This document shows, piece by piece, positions 1 through 7,902 of a DNA stretch of 64,000 nt (within the stretch, counting starts at the first letter, position 1; every line of letters begins with the position of its first letter). A program made the translations under genes and the position numbers. The stretch is taken from assembly GCF_019924635.1 (NCBI RefSeq), contig NZ_CP065037.1, forward strand, positions 3,472,001-3,536,000, written 5' to 3'. This DNA is from Leifsonia sp. ZF2019. Lineage in GTDB: Bacteria > Actinomycetota > Actinomycetes > Actinomycetales > Microbacteriaceae. Under the pieces are notes generated by a model. The model saw only the letters and a list, made by a program, of their open reading frames with translations. It was not told the origin of the DNA and did not search any database.

Positions 1-1
1 G

Positions 2-754
2 GTGGCCGAGAAGACGACGAAGAAGGACTCCTCCGGCAACTACCAGGTCGAGGGCCTGTCGCTCATCCAGGACGGCGACAACCAGACCGCGCACCCCTTC
101 CTCTCGCTGCTCGACGCGGCGGGCGGGAAGTTCCTGAAGCCGGACGGCAGCTCCGCCCTCGACAGCACGGCGAAGGCGACCATGGAGCTGGAGTCGGAGC
201 TGGCCAAGAACGGCTCGACGACGACCTCGATCATGCCGACCAAGGCGTTCCCGGCGAACCAGGTGGCGATGGCCATCCAAGCGAGCTGGTGGATCGGCAG
301 CCTCAAGAACCAGATGAAGGACGAGTACAAGAACGTCGGCACGGCGCCCGTCCCCGGCCCGAAGGCCGGCGAGCAGGGCTCACTCGCCTACGCGTTCTTC
401 ACCGGTGTGAACGCCGGGAGCAAGCACAAGGAGCAGGCTTGGCAGTTCCTGACCTGGTTCAACTCCCACAAGAACAAGGAGGGGGTGACCGAGATGGGCG
501 ACTTCCTCGCCTCGAACGGTCTGATCCCGCCGCGCAAGGCCGACGCCGACATCCTCGGCCCGAAGCTCCAGGCGGCCGACCCCAACCTCAAGCCGATCTA
601 CGAGGCGGCCGGCTACGCGATGGCCGAGTCGAACGCGGCGAACGCCTACAAAGCGAAGACGTCTCTCCACAACGCCCTCGATCAGATCCTCGTGAACAAC
701 GCACCGGTCAACCAGACGTTCAACGACCTGGTCGCCGAGATCAACCGCAAGTAA
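2..754 (+). CDS. ABC sugar importer, solute-binding protein (5' end outside window)
   Basis: This is the C-terminal part, about 250 residues, of an extracellular carbohydrate-binding lipoprotein of the MalE/UgpB type. The beginning, with signal peptide and lipobox, lies before the window, so the GTG at position 2 is an internal codon and not a start. The late-domain pattern of the family is visible: a WW-containing ligand-pocket segment near residue 95, a TGVNAGSKHK turn, and a QAWQFLTWF helix before the C-terminal helices that end in EINRK. Two permease genes follow on the same strand after 79 bases, giving the usual binding protein-permease-permease order. The downstream enzymes suggest an amino sugar or amino-sugar oligosaccharide as ligand, which is inference. 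Family assignment is secure; the substrate is not. Confidence 0.9.
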   Translation: MAEKTTKKDSSGNYQVEGLSLIQDGDNQTAHPFLSLLDAAGGKFLKPDGSSALDSTAKATMELESELAKNGSTTTSIMPTKAFPANQVAMAIQASWWIGSLKNQMKDEYKNVGTAPVPGPKAGEQGSLAYAFFTGVNAGSKHKEQAWQFLTWFNSHKNKEGVTEMGDFLASNGLIPPRKADADILGPKLQAADPNLKPIYEAAGYAMAESNAANAYKAKTSLHNALDQILVNNAPVNQTFNDLVAEINRK

Positions 755-805
755 CCCGACACGACCCTCGGGAGGGGCGGCGCCCCGCCGCCCCTCCCGC
801 CCCGC

Positions 806-837
806 GGAGGCAGCAGATGACAGGCACAGAACGATGA
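806..837 (+). promoter_or_regulatory. Displaced Shine-Dalgarno and six-codon leader before permease gene
   Basis: GGAGG at 806-810 lies six bases before an ATG at 817, but that ATG opens only a hexapeptide, MTGTER, whose TGA (835-837) overlaps the ATG at 834 used by the permease. The bases after both ATGs are nearly the same (ATGACAGGCACAG and ATGACCGGCACAG, offset 17), so the start region looks duplicated. The permease ATG therefore has no Shine-Dalgarno at normal distance and may rely on termination-reinitiation. The sequence pattern is seen directly; the translational effect is inference. Confidence 0.5.
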
Positions 838-1796
838 CCGGCACAGTCGCGACCCCCACCCGTGAAGCGGTGAGCGAGCTCGAGGCACCCAGGCCACGGA
901 CCACGACGAGAAGTCGCCGCTTCCGCAGGGAGGGGCGTGCGGGATACCTGTTCCTCGCACCGTCGCTCCTGTTCTTCCTGGTCTTCCTGATCCTTCCGTC
1001 GTTCTTCGCGATCTTCCTGTCGCTCTCGAAGTGGGGCGGGTACGACCTCACGCAGATCCACTTCATCGGAGTCCAGAACTACACCGACATCCTCAACTTC
1101 AACAGCACCTTCGTCTCGCCGATCCTGGTGAACACGCTGGTGTTCGCGGCGCTGTCGGTCGTGCTCGCCGTCGCCGGATCGCTGATCGTCGCGCAGTGCA
1201 TCGAGCGGCTCAAGTTCCAGGGGTTCTGGCGCTTCCTCTACTTCCTCCCCGTCGTGGCCACCGTGGTGGCGATCGGCAACGTGTGGAAGATGATGTACCA
1301 GCCGTCCGGCCTCATCAACGGCCTGCTCAACGCGCTGCACATCAACTCGATCGGCTTCCTGTCCGATCCCAAGATCGCGCTGCCGTCGGTCGCCGTGGTG
1401 CAGGCGTGGGCATCCATCGGCGCGGCGGTGCTCATCCTGACCGCCGGCATCAAGGCGATCGACCGCAGCGTCTACGAAGCGGCCGAGCTCGACGGCGCGA
1501 ACAGCTGGAAGACGTTCTGGGGCATCACGCTGCCGCTGCTGCGCCCCTCCCTCGTGTTCGTCTTCATCACGCAGGTCATCGCCGGCCTGCAGTCGTTCGC
1601 CCTCATCATCGTGATGACCAAGGACGGCGGCCCGGTCAACTCCACGAACGTCGCAGCCTTCGAGATGTACCAGCAGGCCTTCAAGTTCGGCGCCTGGGGG
1701 ACGGCGAGCGCGATGGCCATGGTGCTGTTCGTGATCATCTTCATCATCACCCTGATCCAGCTCTGGGTCAGCCGACGAGCGGGAGACGACGACTGA
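834..1796 (+). CDS. Carbohydrate ABC transporter permease (MalF/UgpA type)
   Basis: A 320-residue inner-membrane permease, the usual length for the family. A basic N-terminus (about residues 1-33) is followed by six hydrophobic segments; the first runs through LFLAPSLLFFLVFLILP. The cytoplasmic EAA loop that docks the ATPase is clear as EAAELDGANSWKTFW followed by LPLLRP. It should form a heterodimer with the next gene product, with which it shares a TGATG overlap at 1794-1798. No ATPase gene accompanies it; actinobacterial importers of this kind often borrow a shared MsiK-like ATPase. The start region carries the odd duplicated leader described at 806-837. Confidence 0.95.
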   Translation: MTGTVATPTREAVSELEAPRPRTTTRSRRFRREGRAGYLFLAPSLLFFLVFLILPSFFAIFLSLSKWGGYDLTQIHFIGVQNYTDILNFNSTFVSPILVNTLVFAALSVVLAVAGSLIVAQCIERLKFQGFWRFLYFLPVVATVVAIGNVWKMMYQPSGLINGLLNALHINSIGFLSDPKIALPSVAVVQAWASIGAAVLILTAGIKAIDRSVYEAAELDGANSWKTFWGITLPLLRPSLVFVFITQVIAGLQSFALIIVMTKDGGPVNSTNVAAFEMYQQAFKFGAWGTASAMAMVLFVIIFIITLIQLWVSRRAGDDD

Positions 1797-2680
1797 TGCG
1801 CCTCCGTAACAAACGCGTCCGCACCCCCTGGTTCTCGTACCTCGTCGTGACCATCGGCGGGGTCGCGATGGCCCTGCCGTTCTTCGACATGGTGTCGAGC
1901 TCGTTCAAGGGATCGGGAGAGTACGGCATCCTGCCGTATCACTTCCTCCCGCAGGAGTTCACCTGGGGCAACTACTACGCAGCCTTCACCGAGCTGCAGC
2001 TGGGCAAGCTCTTCCTGACCAGCGTGATCGTGACCGTCGCGGTCACGGCATCGGTACTGATCACCTCGGCGATGGCCGGCTACGCGCTTGCCAAGCTGCG
2101 CTTCCGGGGGCGGGAGGTCATCTTCCGCTTCATCCTCGCCACGATGATGCTCCCGCCGTTCCTGCTGCTGATCCCCGACTTCCTGATCATGCTGAACTGG
2201 CCGCTGGTCGGCGGCAACAACATCCTCGGCCAGGGCGGCGACGGCGGTATGACGACCAACATCGTCTCGCTCATGCTCCCGTTCCTGGTCAGCGGTTTCG
2301 GCATCTTCCTGATGCGTCAGTTCATGGTGGGCGTCCCGAACGAGATGCTCGAAGCCGCACGGATCGACGGCGCGGGCGAGTGGCGGCTGTTCTGGAGCGT
2401 CGTGCTGCCGCAGGCCAAGCCGGTGGCGATCACGCTGGGCCTGATCACCTTCGTCGGCCAGTGGAACGAGTACATCTGGACATCCTTGATGGCCTCGGCG
2501 AACCCCGACCTGATGACCCTGCCCGTCGGCATCCAGCTGCTGCAGAGCTTCATCGACCCCAACCGCACGATGCCGATCGTCATGGCCGGGATCGTCATCA
2601 GCACCCTGCCCGTGCTGATCCTGTTCCTCTTCCTGCAGAAGTACTACGTCCGTGGCGTGGTGCTGTCCGGCATGAAGTGA
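1796..2680 (+). CDS. Carbohydrate ABC transporter permease (MalG/UgpE type)
   Basis: A 294-residue permease starting at the ATG that overlaps the stop codon of the preceding permease; a GGAGA element inside that gene sits just upstream. The open frame extends further 5' but that part is a shadow of the partner gene. Six membrane segments are visible, and the EAA loop reads EAARIDGAGEWRLFW followed by LPQAKP. The C-terminus LSGMK matches the usual LxxGxxK ending of MalG-type subunits. It completes the membrane channel of the importer encoded from position 2. Substrate is unknown; amino-sugar context is inferred from the neighbours. Confidence 0.95.
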   Translation: MRLRNKRVRTPWFSYLVVTIGGVAMALPFFDMVSSSFKGSGEYGILPYHFLPQEFTWGNYYAAFTELQLGKLFLTSVIVTVAVTASVLITSAMAGYALAKLRFRGREVIFRFILATMMLPPFLLLIPDFLIMLNWPLVGGNNILGQGGDGGMTTNIVSLMLPFLVSGFGIFLMRQFMVGVPNEMLEAARIDGAGEWRLFWSVVLPQAKPVAITLGLITFVGQWNEYIWTSLMASANPDLMTLPVGIQLLQSFIDPNRTMPIVMAGIVISTLPVLILFLFLQKYYVRGVVLSGMK

Positions 2681-2717
2681 ACCGACCGAGAACGACGCGA
2701 GAAACGGAGCGAATCGA

Positions 2718-3404
2718 ATGAGGACAGTGCTGGCCATCGGTGGGCACATCGGCGACATGGACCTGACCGCAGGACCCACGCTGGCGAAACTGGCGCTGGA
2801 GGGCGCGCGGACGATCATCCTGGCGTGCACCTACGGCGAGCGCGGCCACCCCCGCCTCTCGCCGGACGAGTACCGCGTGCAGAAAGTGCGCGAGGGCGAG
2901 GAGTTCGCCGCGGGCATCGGAGCGGAGTTCCGCGTGCTCGACTACTCGGACGGCTTCCTCCCCGCCGACGACACGGCGGCGGAGCAGATCGCCGACATCA
3001 TCCGCACGGAGAAGCCGGACACGATCATCACCCACTGGACGAAGAGCATCCACCGGGACCATGAGCACGCGGCCGTGCTGGCCGAGCGTGCGCGATTCCT
3101 CGCGTCGCTTCCCGTCGACAGCCCGCTGGGCCGCCACAGCGTGGGGACGTTCCTGCACGCCGACAACTGGGAGGACGCGGACGGCTTCGTCCCCGACCTC
3201 TATGTGCCGATCCCCGACGAGGCGTTCGAGCGCTGGGCCGCCGCGATCCAGGGCCAGGCGTTCGCGCGCGGCGAGACGTACGGCTTCCGTTACATCGACT
3301 ACTACACCGCGCTGATGTCGGCCAAGGGCTGTCTGGCGGGTGTCGACCGCGCGTGCGGTTTCGTGCGCGGCGGAAGCTCCAAGTTCGAGCTCGCGGGACC
3401 GTGA
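2718..3404 (+). CDS. PIG-L family deacetylase with altered active-site motif
   Basis: A 228-residue protein of the PIG-L/LmbE (MshB-like) zinc-dependent N-deacetylase fold, which removes acetyl groups from N-acetylglucosaminyl compounds. The N-terminal metal motif, normally AHPDDE, reads GGHIGDMD: His10 and Asp13 fit the two metal ligands, but the Asp that acts as general base in MshB is Gly12. The distal histidine motif is present in HRDHEH. It starts 37 bases after the permease gene with an ACGGAG ribosome site, and its stop overlaps the GTG of the oxidase remnant. A sugar-operon subclass of PIG-L proteins may use this variant; activity is therefore likely but not certain. Confidence 0.8.
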   Translation: MRTVLAIGGHIGDMDLTAGPTLAKLALEGARTIILACTYGERGHPRLSPDEYRVQKVREGEEFAAGIGAEFRVLDYSDGFLPADDTAAEQIADIIRTEKPDTIITHWTKSIHRDHEHAAVLAERARFLASLPVDSPLGRHSVGTFLHADNWEDADGFVPDLYVPIPDEAFERWAAAIQGQAFARGETYGFRYIDYYTALMSAKGCLAGVDRACGFVRGGSSKFELAGP

Positions 3405-3703
3405 CGGCCGCACCTCCAGCGCCGTCGAATGCGACCTGGGGCCACGCGGTCTCTCGTGATGCCTCGCACGACCAGCTGGTTCCGGCCGCAGCCGTCACCC
3501 CGGCCGATACGGCAGCCGTCGCGGAACTCTTCCGGCGGCCGCGCGGTTCGGAGAGGTCCGTGACATTCCGGTCGGGAGGCACGGGCCTCACCGCCCAGGC
3601 GTCAATCGACCGCACCTGCGAACTCGGGATGACGCGGGCGACCGGCCACGTGTACGAGCACATCCGGCAGCCGCTGGAGCGTGCGACGCGTCCCGACAGC
3701 TGA
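3401..3703 (+). pseudogene. Internally deleted FAD/4Fe-4S oxidase remnant (D-lactate dehydrogenase-like)
   Basis: A 100-codon frame beginning at a GTG that overlaps the PIG-L stop codon. Residues 15-65 resemble the FAD-binding N-terminus of FAD-linked D-lactate or glycolate oxidases: the order is SRDASHDQLVPAAAVTP, a region like the domain's first helix, then VTFRSGGTGLTAQA, close to the diagnostic VTFRSGGTSLSGQA. Directly after, residues 69-96 (CELGMTRATGHVYEHI...LERATRP) resemble the extreme C-terminus of the same long proteins. The roughly 800 residues normally between them are missing without a frameshift, so this looks like an in-frame deletion scar. It cannot bind FAD. Family reading is from memory of the motifs. 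Confidence 0.65.
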
Positions 3704-3714
3704 GACGGGCCCGG

Positions 3715-4815
3715 ATGGGAATCTACGACGAGCTCGGCATCACCCCGCTGATCAACGCCTGGGGCACGGTGACCGCCGTCGCCGGGTCCCTGATGGCGCC
3801 TGCTGTCGTCGACGCGATGCGCGAGGCCTCCGAGGCGTTCGTGGACCTGCATCTGCTCCACCGGCGCGCCGGCGTGGAGATCGCCCGGATGCTCGGAGTG
3901 GAAGCGGCCTGCGTCACGTCGGGCGCCGCAGCCGGGATCACGATCGCTGCGGCGGCGAGCGCCGGGCTCGGCGGGGAGGCCGACCGGCCGGTGCTCCGCG
4001 ACGAATGCGTGATCCTGCGCGCCCACCGCAGCCGCTACGACCGCGCGGTCACGGTCGCGGGGTTGCGTATCGTCGAGGTCGCGGCGCACGGAGCGTCCGA
4101 TCTCCGCGCCGCTGTGCACGTCCGGACAGCGCTGGTGCTGTACGTGGCGGAGGCGGAGCACGCCCCCGGGTCACTTCCGCTCGACGTCGTCGCGGGCGCG
4201 CTGGAGGGGACCGGCGTCCCTCTGGTGGTCGACGCGGCCGCCGAGCTCCCGCCGCGCTCGAACCTCCGGCGGTTCCTCGATCGCGGAGCCGACCTCGTCA
4301 TCGTGAGCGGAGGGAAGGAGATCCGCGGCCCTCAGTCGTCCGGACTGATCCTGGGACGTCAGGACCTGATCGCGGCATGCACGGCGATCGGCTTCCCGAA
4401 CCACGGGATCGGTCGGGGAATGAAGACGGACAAGGAGACGATCGCCGGCCTCGTCCGCGCCGTCGACCTCTACGTCCGGCGCGACGAGGCTGCACAGTTC
4501 CGAGCCTGGGATCGGATGGTCGAGCAGATCGTCGGGACGCTCGATGCCCACCCATTGCTGCACGCGCGTCGGCACCGGCTCCGGGAGGCCGGCATCCAGC
4601 CGGCGTCGATCCCTCGAGCGTACGTCACGGCGCCGGCGCTCCCGGCGGAGGAGCTGGCCGCGCGTCTGCGCGCCGGGGACCCCGCCGTCGCCGTCGGGGT
4701 CGACGGCGACGCCATCGCGATCAATCCGCAGTGCCTGGAACCCGACCAGGTCCCCGCCCTCATCCGCGCGATCGTGGGGGCGTGCGCATACCGAGCACGT
4801 ACCGGAGGACACTGA
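3715..4815 (+). CDS. SelA/DgaE-like PLP-dependent enzyme (amino-sugar acid ammonia-lyase candidate)
   Basis: A 366-residue fold-type I PLP enzyme of the SelA-like family that includes DgaE, the 2-amino-2-deoxy-D-gluconate-6-phosphate ammonia-lyase. The N-terminus YDELGITPLINAWGTVT is the typical opening; TSGAAAG near residue 70 fits the phosphate loop, Asp173 in VVDAAAE fits the pyridine-nitrogen contact, and Lys201 in SGGKEIRGPQ is the likely Schiff-base lysine. It sits between a deacetylase gene and a GH20-like glycosidase gene and overlaps the latter by one base, so a role in breaking down a deacetylated amino sugar or its aldonic acid is plausible. The exact substrate cannot be read from sequence. 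Confidence 0.8.
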   Translation: MGIYDELGITPLINAWGTVTAVAGSLMAPAVVDAMREASEAFVDLHLLHRRAGVEIARMLGVEAACVTSGAAAGITIAAAASAGLGGEADRPVLRDECVILRAHRSRYDRAVTVAGLRIVEVAAHGASDLRAAVHVRTALVLYVAEAEHAPGSLPLDVVAGALEGTGVPLVVDAAAELPPRSNLRRFLDRGADLVIVSGGKEIRGPQSSGLILGRQDLIAACTAIGFPNHGIGRGMKTDKETIAGLVRAVDLYVRRDEAAQFRAWDRMVEQIVGTLDAHPLLHARRHRLREAGIQPASIPRAYVTAPALPAEELAARLRAGDPAVAVGVDGDAIAINPQCLEPDQVPALIRAIVGACAYRARTGGH

Positions 4816-6650
4816 TGACCGATCTGATCGGATCGCTCTTTCCGCAGCCGCGTCGAGCGCAGGTCTCCCCCGGCGACGGGCCGGGGCGTGACGCCCCGCT
4901 CGTGGTGCGAGTCGACCCGGCGCTGCGCCCCGAAGGCTTCCGCCTCCGCGCGGACTCCGGAGGTGTGCTGATCGAGCACGCCGACGAGCGCGGGCTCCGG
5001 CATGCGCTGGCGACGCTCGCCCAGCTGCGTTCCCATCCGGACTGGGGGTCGGGCGTCGTCGAGATCGCCGACCATCCCGACTTCCCGGTGCGCGGCTACC
5101 TGCTCGACATCAGCCGTGACCGGGTGCCGACGCGCGAGACGCTCGTGCGCTATCTCGACCTCGCCGAGCGGGCCCGCCTGAACCACTTCGAGCTCTACAT
5201 CGAGCACACCTTCGCCTACCGCGGGCACGAGGTCGTGTGGGAGGACGCCTCACCGCTCACGGCGGAGGACCTCCGCTGGTTCGATGCGCAGTGCGTGGCC
5301 CGCGGCATCGACTTCGTCCCGTCGGTGAACTGCCTCGGGCACATGGAGCGCTGGCTGGTCCACGACGAGTACCGGGACCGCGCGGAGAAGCCCGACGGCT
5401 TCGAATGGGCCGGGGAGCACCGCCCCGCGGCGACTCTCCGGCCCACGCGCGAGAACGCCGACTTCGTGCTGGAGCTGCTGACCGAGATCGCCGCGACGAC
5501 GAGCAGCGGAAAGATCAACATCGGCGCCGACGAGCCGTTCGAGCTCGGCCTGGGCGCCTCAGCGGCGCTCGTCGACGAGCGCGGCCGAGGGGAGGTCTAC
5601 TTCGACTACGTGCAGTACCTTCTGGAGAACCTGACCCGGCGCGGCTACCAGGTGGAGTTCTGGGCGGACATCTTCGCCGAGCACCCCGAGCTGATGGGAC
5701 GGGTGCCGCGAGGCGCCGTGCCGGTGGTGTGGCAGTACGACGGGCCGGCCCTCAGCGCCGCAGCTATCGAGCGCGCTGACGACGAGCAGCACGCGAGGTG
5801 GGCGGCGATGGACTTCGATGTCGAGGCCACCAGGAGTGGTGTGCGCGGCAGGGCCGCAGGACTGATCGCCGCCGGCGAGCCGTTCTGGCTGGCGCCGGGC
5901 ACGAGCACCTGGCAGTCGTTCGTCGGCCGGATCGACAACGCGACCGACAACCTGGCCGACGTGGCCCGCACCGGCCTCGACACGGGCGCGCGCGGATACC
6001 TCATCACCCAATGGGGCGACTACGGCTCCTTCGATGCGCCATCGATCTCGTTCGGCCCGCTCCTGGTCGGCGGCGCGATCGCATGGTGTTCCGACACGAA
6101 CCACGATCAGGATGTCGCCGGAGTGCTCGACCGGATCGCGGTCCAGGATGCGGCGGGCGGGTTCGGTCGCGCGACCGTCGAAGCCGGCCGCGCCGCCGCC
6201 GCACTCGATTCGCCCCTCCTGAACGCGAGCCAGCTCTTCACGGTGCTGTGGCGCGCCGGCCGCATTCCCGCCGCCGCCTGGCCGGAACCGGCCGGCATCG
6301 CGGCCGCACGCACCCACCTCGAGCACGCGAGTCGAGCGCTCGCCACGGCAGATCCGAGCGCCGGCGATGGCGGGCTCTGTGTCGCCGAGCTCGAGCACGG
6401 CATCCGTCTGGCGCTCCTCGGGGCGGACGTCCTCGCGCTCGGCCGCGACCGGCTCGACGAGCTCGACCCGCGGGTCGCTGCAGAGCTCCGCGACCGGCTC
6501 GACCGGCTGGTCGTCGACCAGCGCGCGCTGTGGCTGCGGCGCGCCCGGCCCGGTGGACTCGACGACTCGATCGGCAGGCTGCGACCGCTCAGGCGGCTCC
6601 TGGAACGGGCGGCGAACTCGGCTCCGGCCGGATCACTGCCCAGCAGCTGA
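4815..6650 (+). CDS. GH20-like glycoside hydrolase (beta-N-acetylhexosaminidase family)
   Basis: A 611-residue protein starting at the ATG in the TGATG overlap with the PLP-enzyme gene; the open frame further upstream is shadow. Residues about 60-95 look like the small N-terminal domain of GH20 enzymes (ERGLRHALATLAQL, then IADHPDFPVRGYLLDISRDR), followed by a TIM barrel. The paired acidic catalytic motif appears as NIGADEPFELG with Asp239-Glu240, and WQYDGP and QWGDYG occur later in the barrel. No signal peptide is present, so it should work in the cytosol on imported short oligosaccharides. The C-terminal 150 residues are helical and not diagnostic. Whether it cuts GlcNAc, glucosamine or another sugar is open. 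Confidence 0.8.
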   Translation: MTDLIGSLFPQPRRAQVSPGDGPGRDAPLVVRVDPALRPEGFRLRADSGGVLIEHADERGLRHALATLAQLRSHPDWGSGVVEIADHPDFPVRGYLLDISRDRVPTRETLVRYLDLAERARLNHFELYIEHTFAYRGHEVVWEDASPLTAEDLRWFDAQCVARGIDFVPSVNCLGHMERWLVHDEYRDRAEKPDGFEWAGEHRPAATLRPTRENADFVLELLTEIAATTSSGKINIGADEPFELGLGASAALVDERGRGEVYFDYVQYLLENLTRRGYQVEFWADIFAEHPELMGRVPRGAVPVVWQYDGPALSAAAIERADDEQHARWAAMDFDVEATRSGVRGRAAGLIAAGEPFWLAPGTSTWQSFVGRIDNATDNLADVARTGLDTGARGYLITQWGDYGSFDAPSISFGPLLVGGAIAWCSDTNHDQDVAGVLDRIAVQDAAGGFGRATVEAGRAAAALDSPLLNASQLFTVLWRAGRIPAAAWPEPAGIAAARTHLEHASRALATADPSAGDGGLCVAELEHGIRLALLGADVLALGRDRLDELDPRVAAELRDRLDRLVVDQRALWLRRARPGGLDDSIGRLRPLRRLLERAANSAPAGSLPSS

Positions 6651-6669
6651 GATCGCGGCGGCGGCGGAG

Positions 6670-6817
6670 CAGCGCCTCCGATCTCGCGCAGTCGCTCGTG
6701 CATACGGTACGTGGGTCCGTAGACGGAGACGGCCGCGATCGGGGCATCGACGGCGTCCACGATGACCGACACGACACGCTCGACGTCATCCGCACCGGGA
6801 GTCTCGTTCGCCGAACG
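6670..6817 (-). pseudogene. C-terminal fragment of an IclR-family regulator
   Basis: On the minus strand, a stretch of about 48 codons reads like the end of the IclR effector domain: NETPGADDVERVVSVIVDA, then APIAAVSVYGPTYRM and ERLREIG. The last part corresponds to the conserved (I/V)AA(I/L)SVSGP core strand. No helix-turn-helix or first half of the effector domain is found upstream of it. The similarity stops abruptly near 6817, right where the promoter and operator of the next operon begin, so the gene was probably cut by the event that placed that module here. It was probably the regulator of the amino-sugar operon with which it converges. Confidence 0.55.
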
Positions 6818-6828
6818 CCAAAGTTGTG

Positions 6829-6859
6829 TATAGTCGCAACTGTTGCATGAATGCATCAA
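6829..6859 (+). promoter_or_regulatory. Promoter -10 and MarR-type operator, copy 1 of a 24-bp site
   Basis: A TATAGT -10-like box at 6829-6834 is followed by a 24-bp element at 6836-6859. The element contains two perfect inverted repeats: GCAAC-T-GTTGC (6836-6846) and TGCAT-GA-ATGCA (6844-6855). The same 24 bases recur exactly, inverted, at 10427-10450 between marR and the ClC gene. Lying over the expected transcription start of the oxidase-assembly operon, it is well placed for repression by the MarR protein. The repeats are seen directly; the assignment to MarR is inference. Confidence 0.7.
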
Positions 6860-6921
6860 TAACGACTCTCCCGCTGTTCTCCGGATCGACGCCTCCCGTC
6901 GATCCGCCATCGGCGCATGCC

Positions 6922-7902
6922 ATGAGCGGGCCGATGTGGATGCCGACGGCGCCGCCCACGCTCGCTCGCCTGGTCGCGCTGCATCCGCAGCCGGTCCCGG
7001 TGATCCCGGTGCTGATGCTCGTCCTGGCGGGCCTCTACACCGCCGGCGTCGTCCTGCTTCTCCGCCGCGGTGACCGGTGGCCGGTGAGCAGCGCGGTGTT
7101 CTGGGCGCTCGGGATCCTGAGCGTGCTCGCCATGACGGCCACCGGCATCGACGGCTACGGGATGGAGCTGTTCAGCGTGCACATGGTCCAGCACATGGTG
7201 CTGTCGATGCTCGCCCCGATCTTCCTCGTGCTCGGCGCACCCATCACCCTCGCTCTGCGCGCGCTCCCGGCCCGGCCGGCGGGGACGTTCTCGGCCCGCT
7301 CCCTGCTGCTCTCGGTGCTGCACAGCGCACCCGCCCGATTCGTGGCCCACCCGGCCACGGCCCTCGTGCTCTTCCTGGGCAGCCTCTACGGCCTGTACTT
7401 CACACCGGCCTTCGACGGGTTGATGAGCACGATGTGGGGACACAACCTGATGCTGCTGCACTTCGTCGCGATCGGGTTCCTCTACTTCTGGTGCGTGCTC
7501 GGCGTCGACCCGACACCGCGCCGCGCCTCCCGCGGGCTGCGGAAGTACGCTGCGCCGACCGTGCGGATCCTGGAGCTGGCGGCGACGGCGCCGTTCCATG
7601 CGTTCTTCGGCGTGATGCTGATGATGTCGGTCGCGCTCGTCGTCGGCTTCTACCGCATCCCGATCTCCGGGTGGGGGATCGCCCCGCTCGCCGACCAGGC
7701 CGTCGGCGGCGGCATCGCCTGGGGCTTCACCGAACTGCCGACCGTGTTCGTGCTCGGCGTGCTCCTCCTGCAGTGGCAGCGCTCCGATGAGCGCACGACC
7801 CGGAGGCGGGAGCGGTCCGCTGCGCGCGCCGAAGCGGAACGACGGTCGTACAACGACTACCTCCAGAGGCTGGCGGCCAGAGACCGGGAGGGCACCCGCT
7901 GA
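6922..7902 (+). CDS. ctaG: Cytochrome c oxidase assembly protein, caa3 CtaG family
   Basis: A polytopic membrane protein of 326 residues with about seven hydrophobic segments, belonging to the caa3_CtaG (DUF1404-like) family linked to copper insertion into heme-copper oxidases. The family's histidine pattern is visible in VHMVQHMVLSMLAP. I chose the ATG at 6922 (MSGPMWMPTAPP) because the earlier in-frame GTG (6826) and ATG (6847) lie inside the promoter-operator region; an ATG at 6847 cannot be excluded. It heads a tightly overlapped operon with ccdA and a Sco-TlpA fusion gene, which supports a role in cytochrome oxidase maturation at the cytoplasmic membrane. Confidence 0.85.
   Translation: MSGPMWMPTAPPTLARLVALHPQPVPVIPVLMLVLAGLYTAGVVLLLRRGDRWPVSSAVFWALGILSVLAMTATGIDGYGMELFSVHMVQHMVLSMLAPIFLVLGAPITLALRALPARPAGTFSARSLLLSVLHSAPARFVAHPATALVLFLGSLYGLYFTPAFDGLMSTMWGHNLMLLHFVAIGFLYFWCVLGVDPTPRRASRGLRKYAAPTVRILELAATAPFHAFFGVMLMMSVALVVGFYRIPISGWGIAPLADQAVGGGIAWGFTELPTVFVLGVLLLQWQRSDERTTRRRERSAARAEAERRSYNDYLQRLAARDREGTR

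Noticed and set aside
1472..2830. Very long minus-strand open frame across the first permease genes
   Set aside because: It is the antisense shadow of two well-supported permease genes; its composition (runs of His, Asp, Glu, Gln, Arg) is typical of antisense reading of GC-rich genes, and no ribosome site or family motif is present.
3028..4161. Minus-strand open frame over the oxidase remnant, considered as a reason for the gap between PIG-L and SelA-like genes
   Set aside because: No ribosome site or motif; the plus-strand remnant with FAD-oxidase-like ends accounts for the region better.
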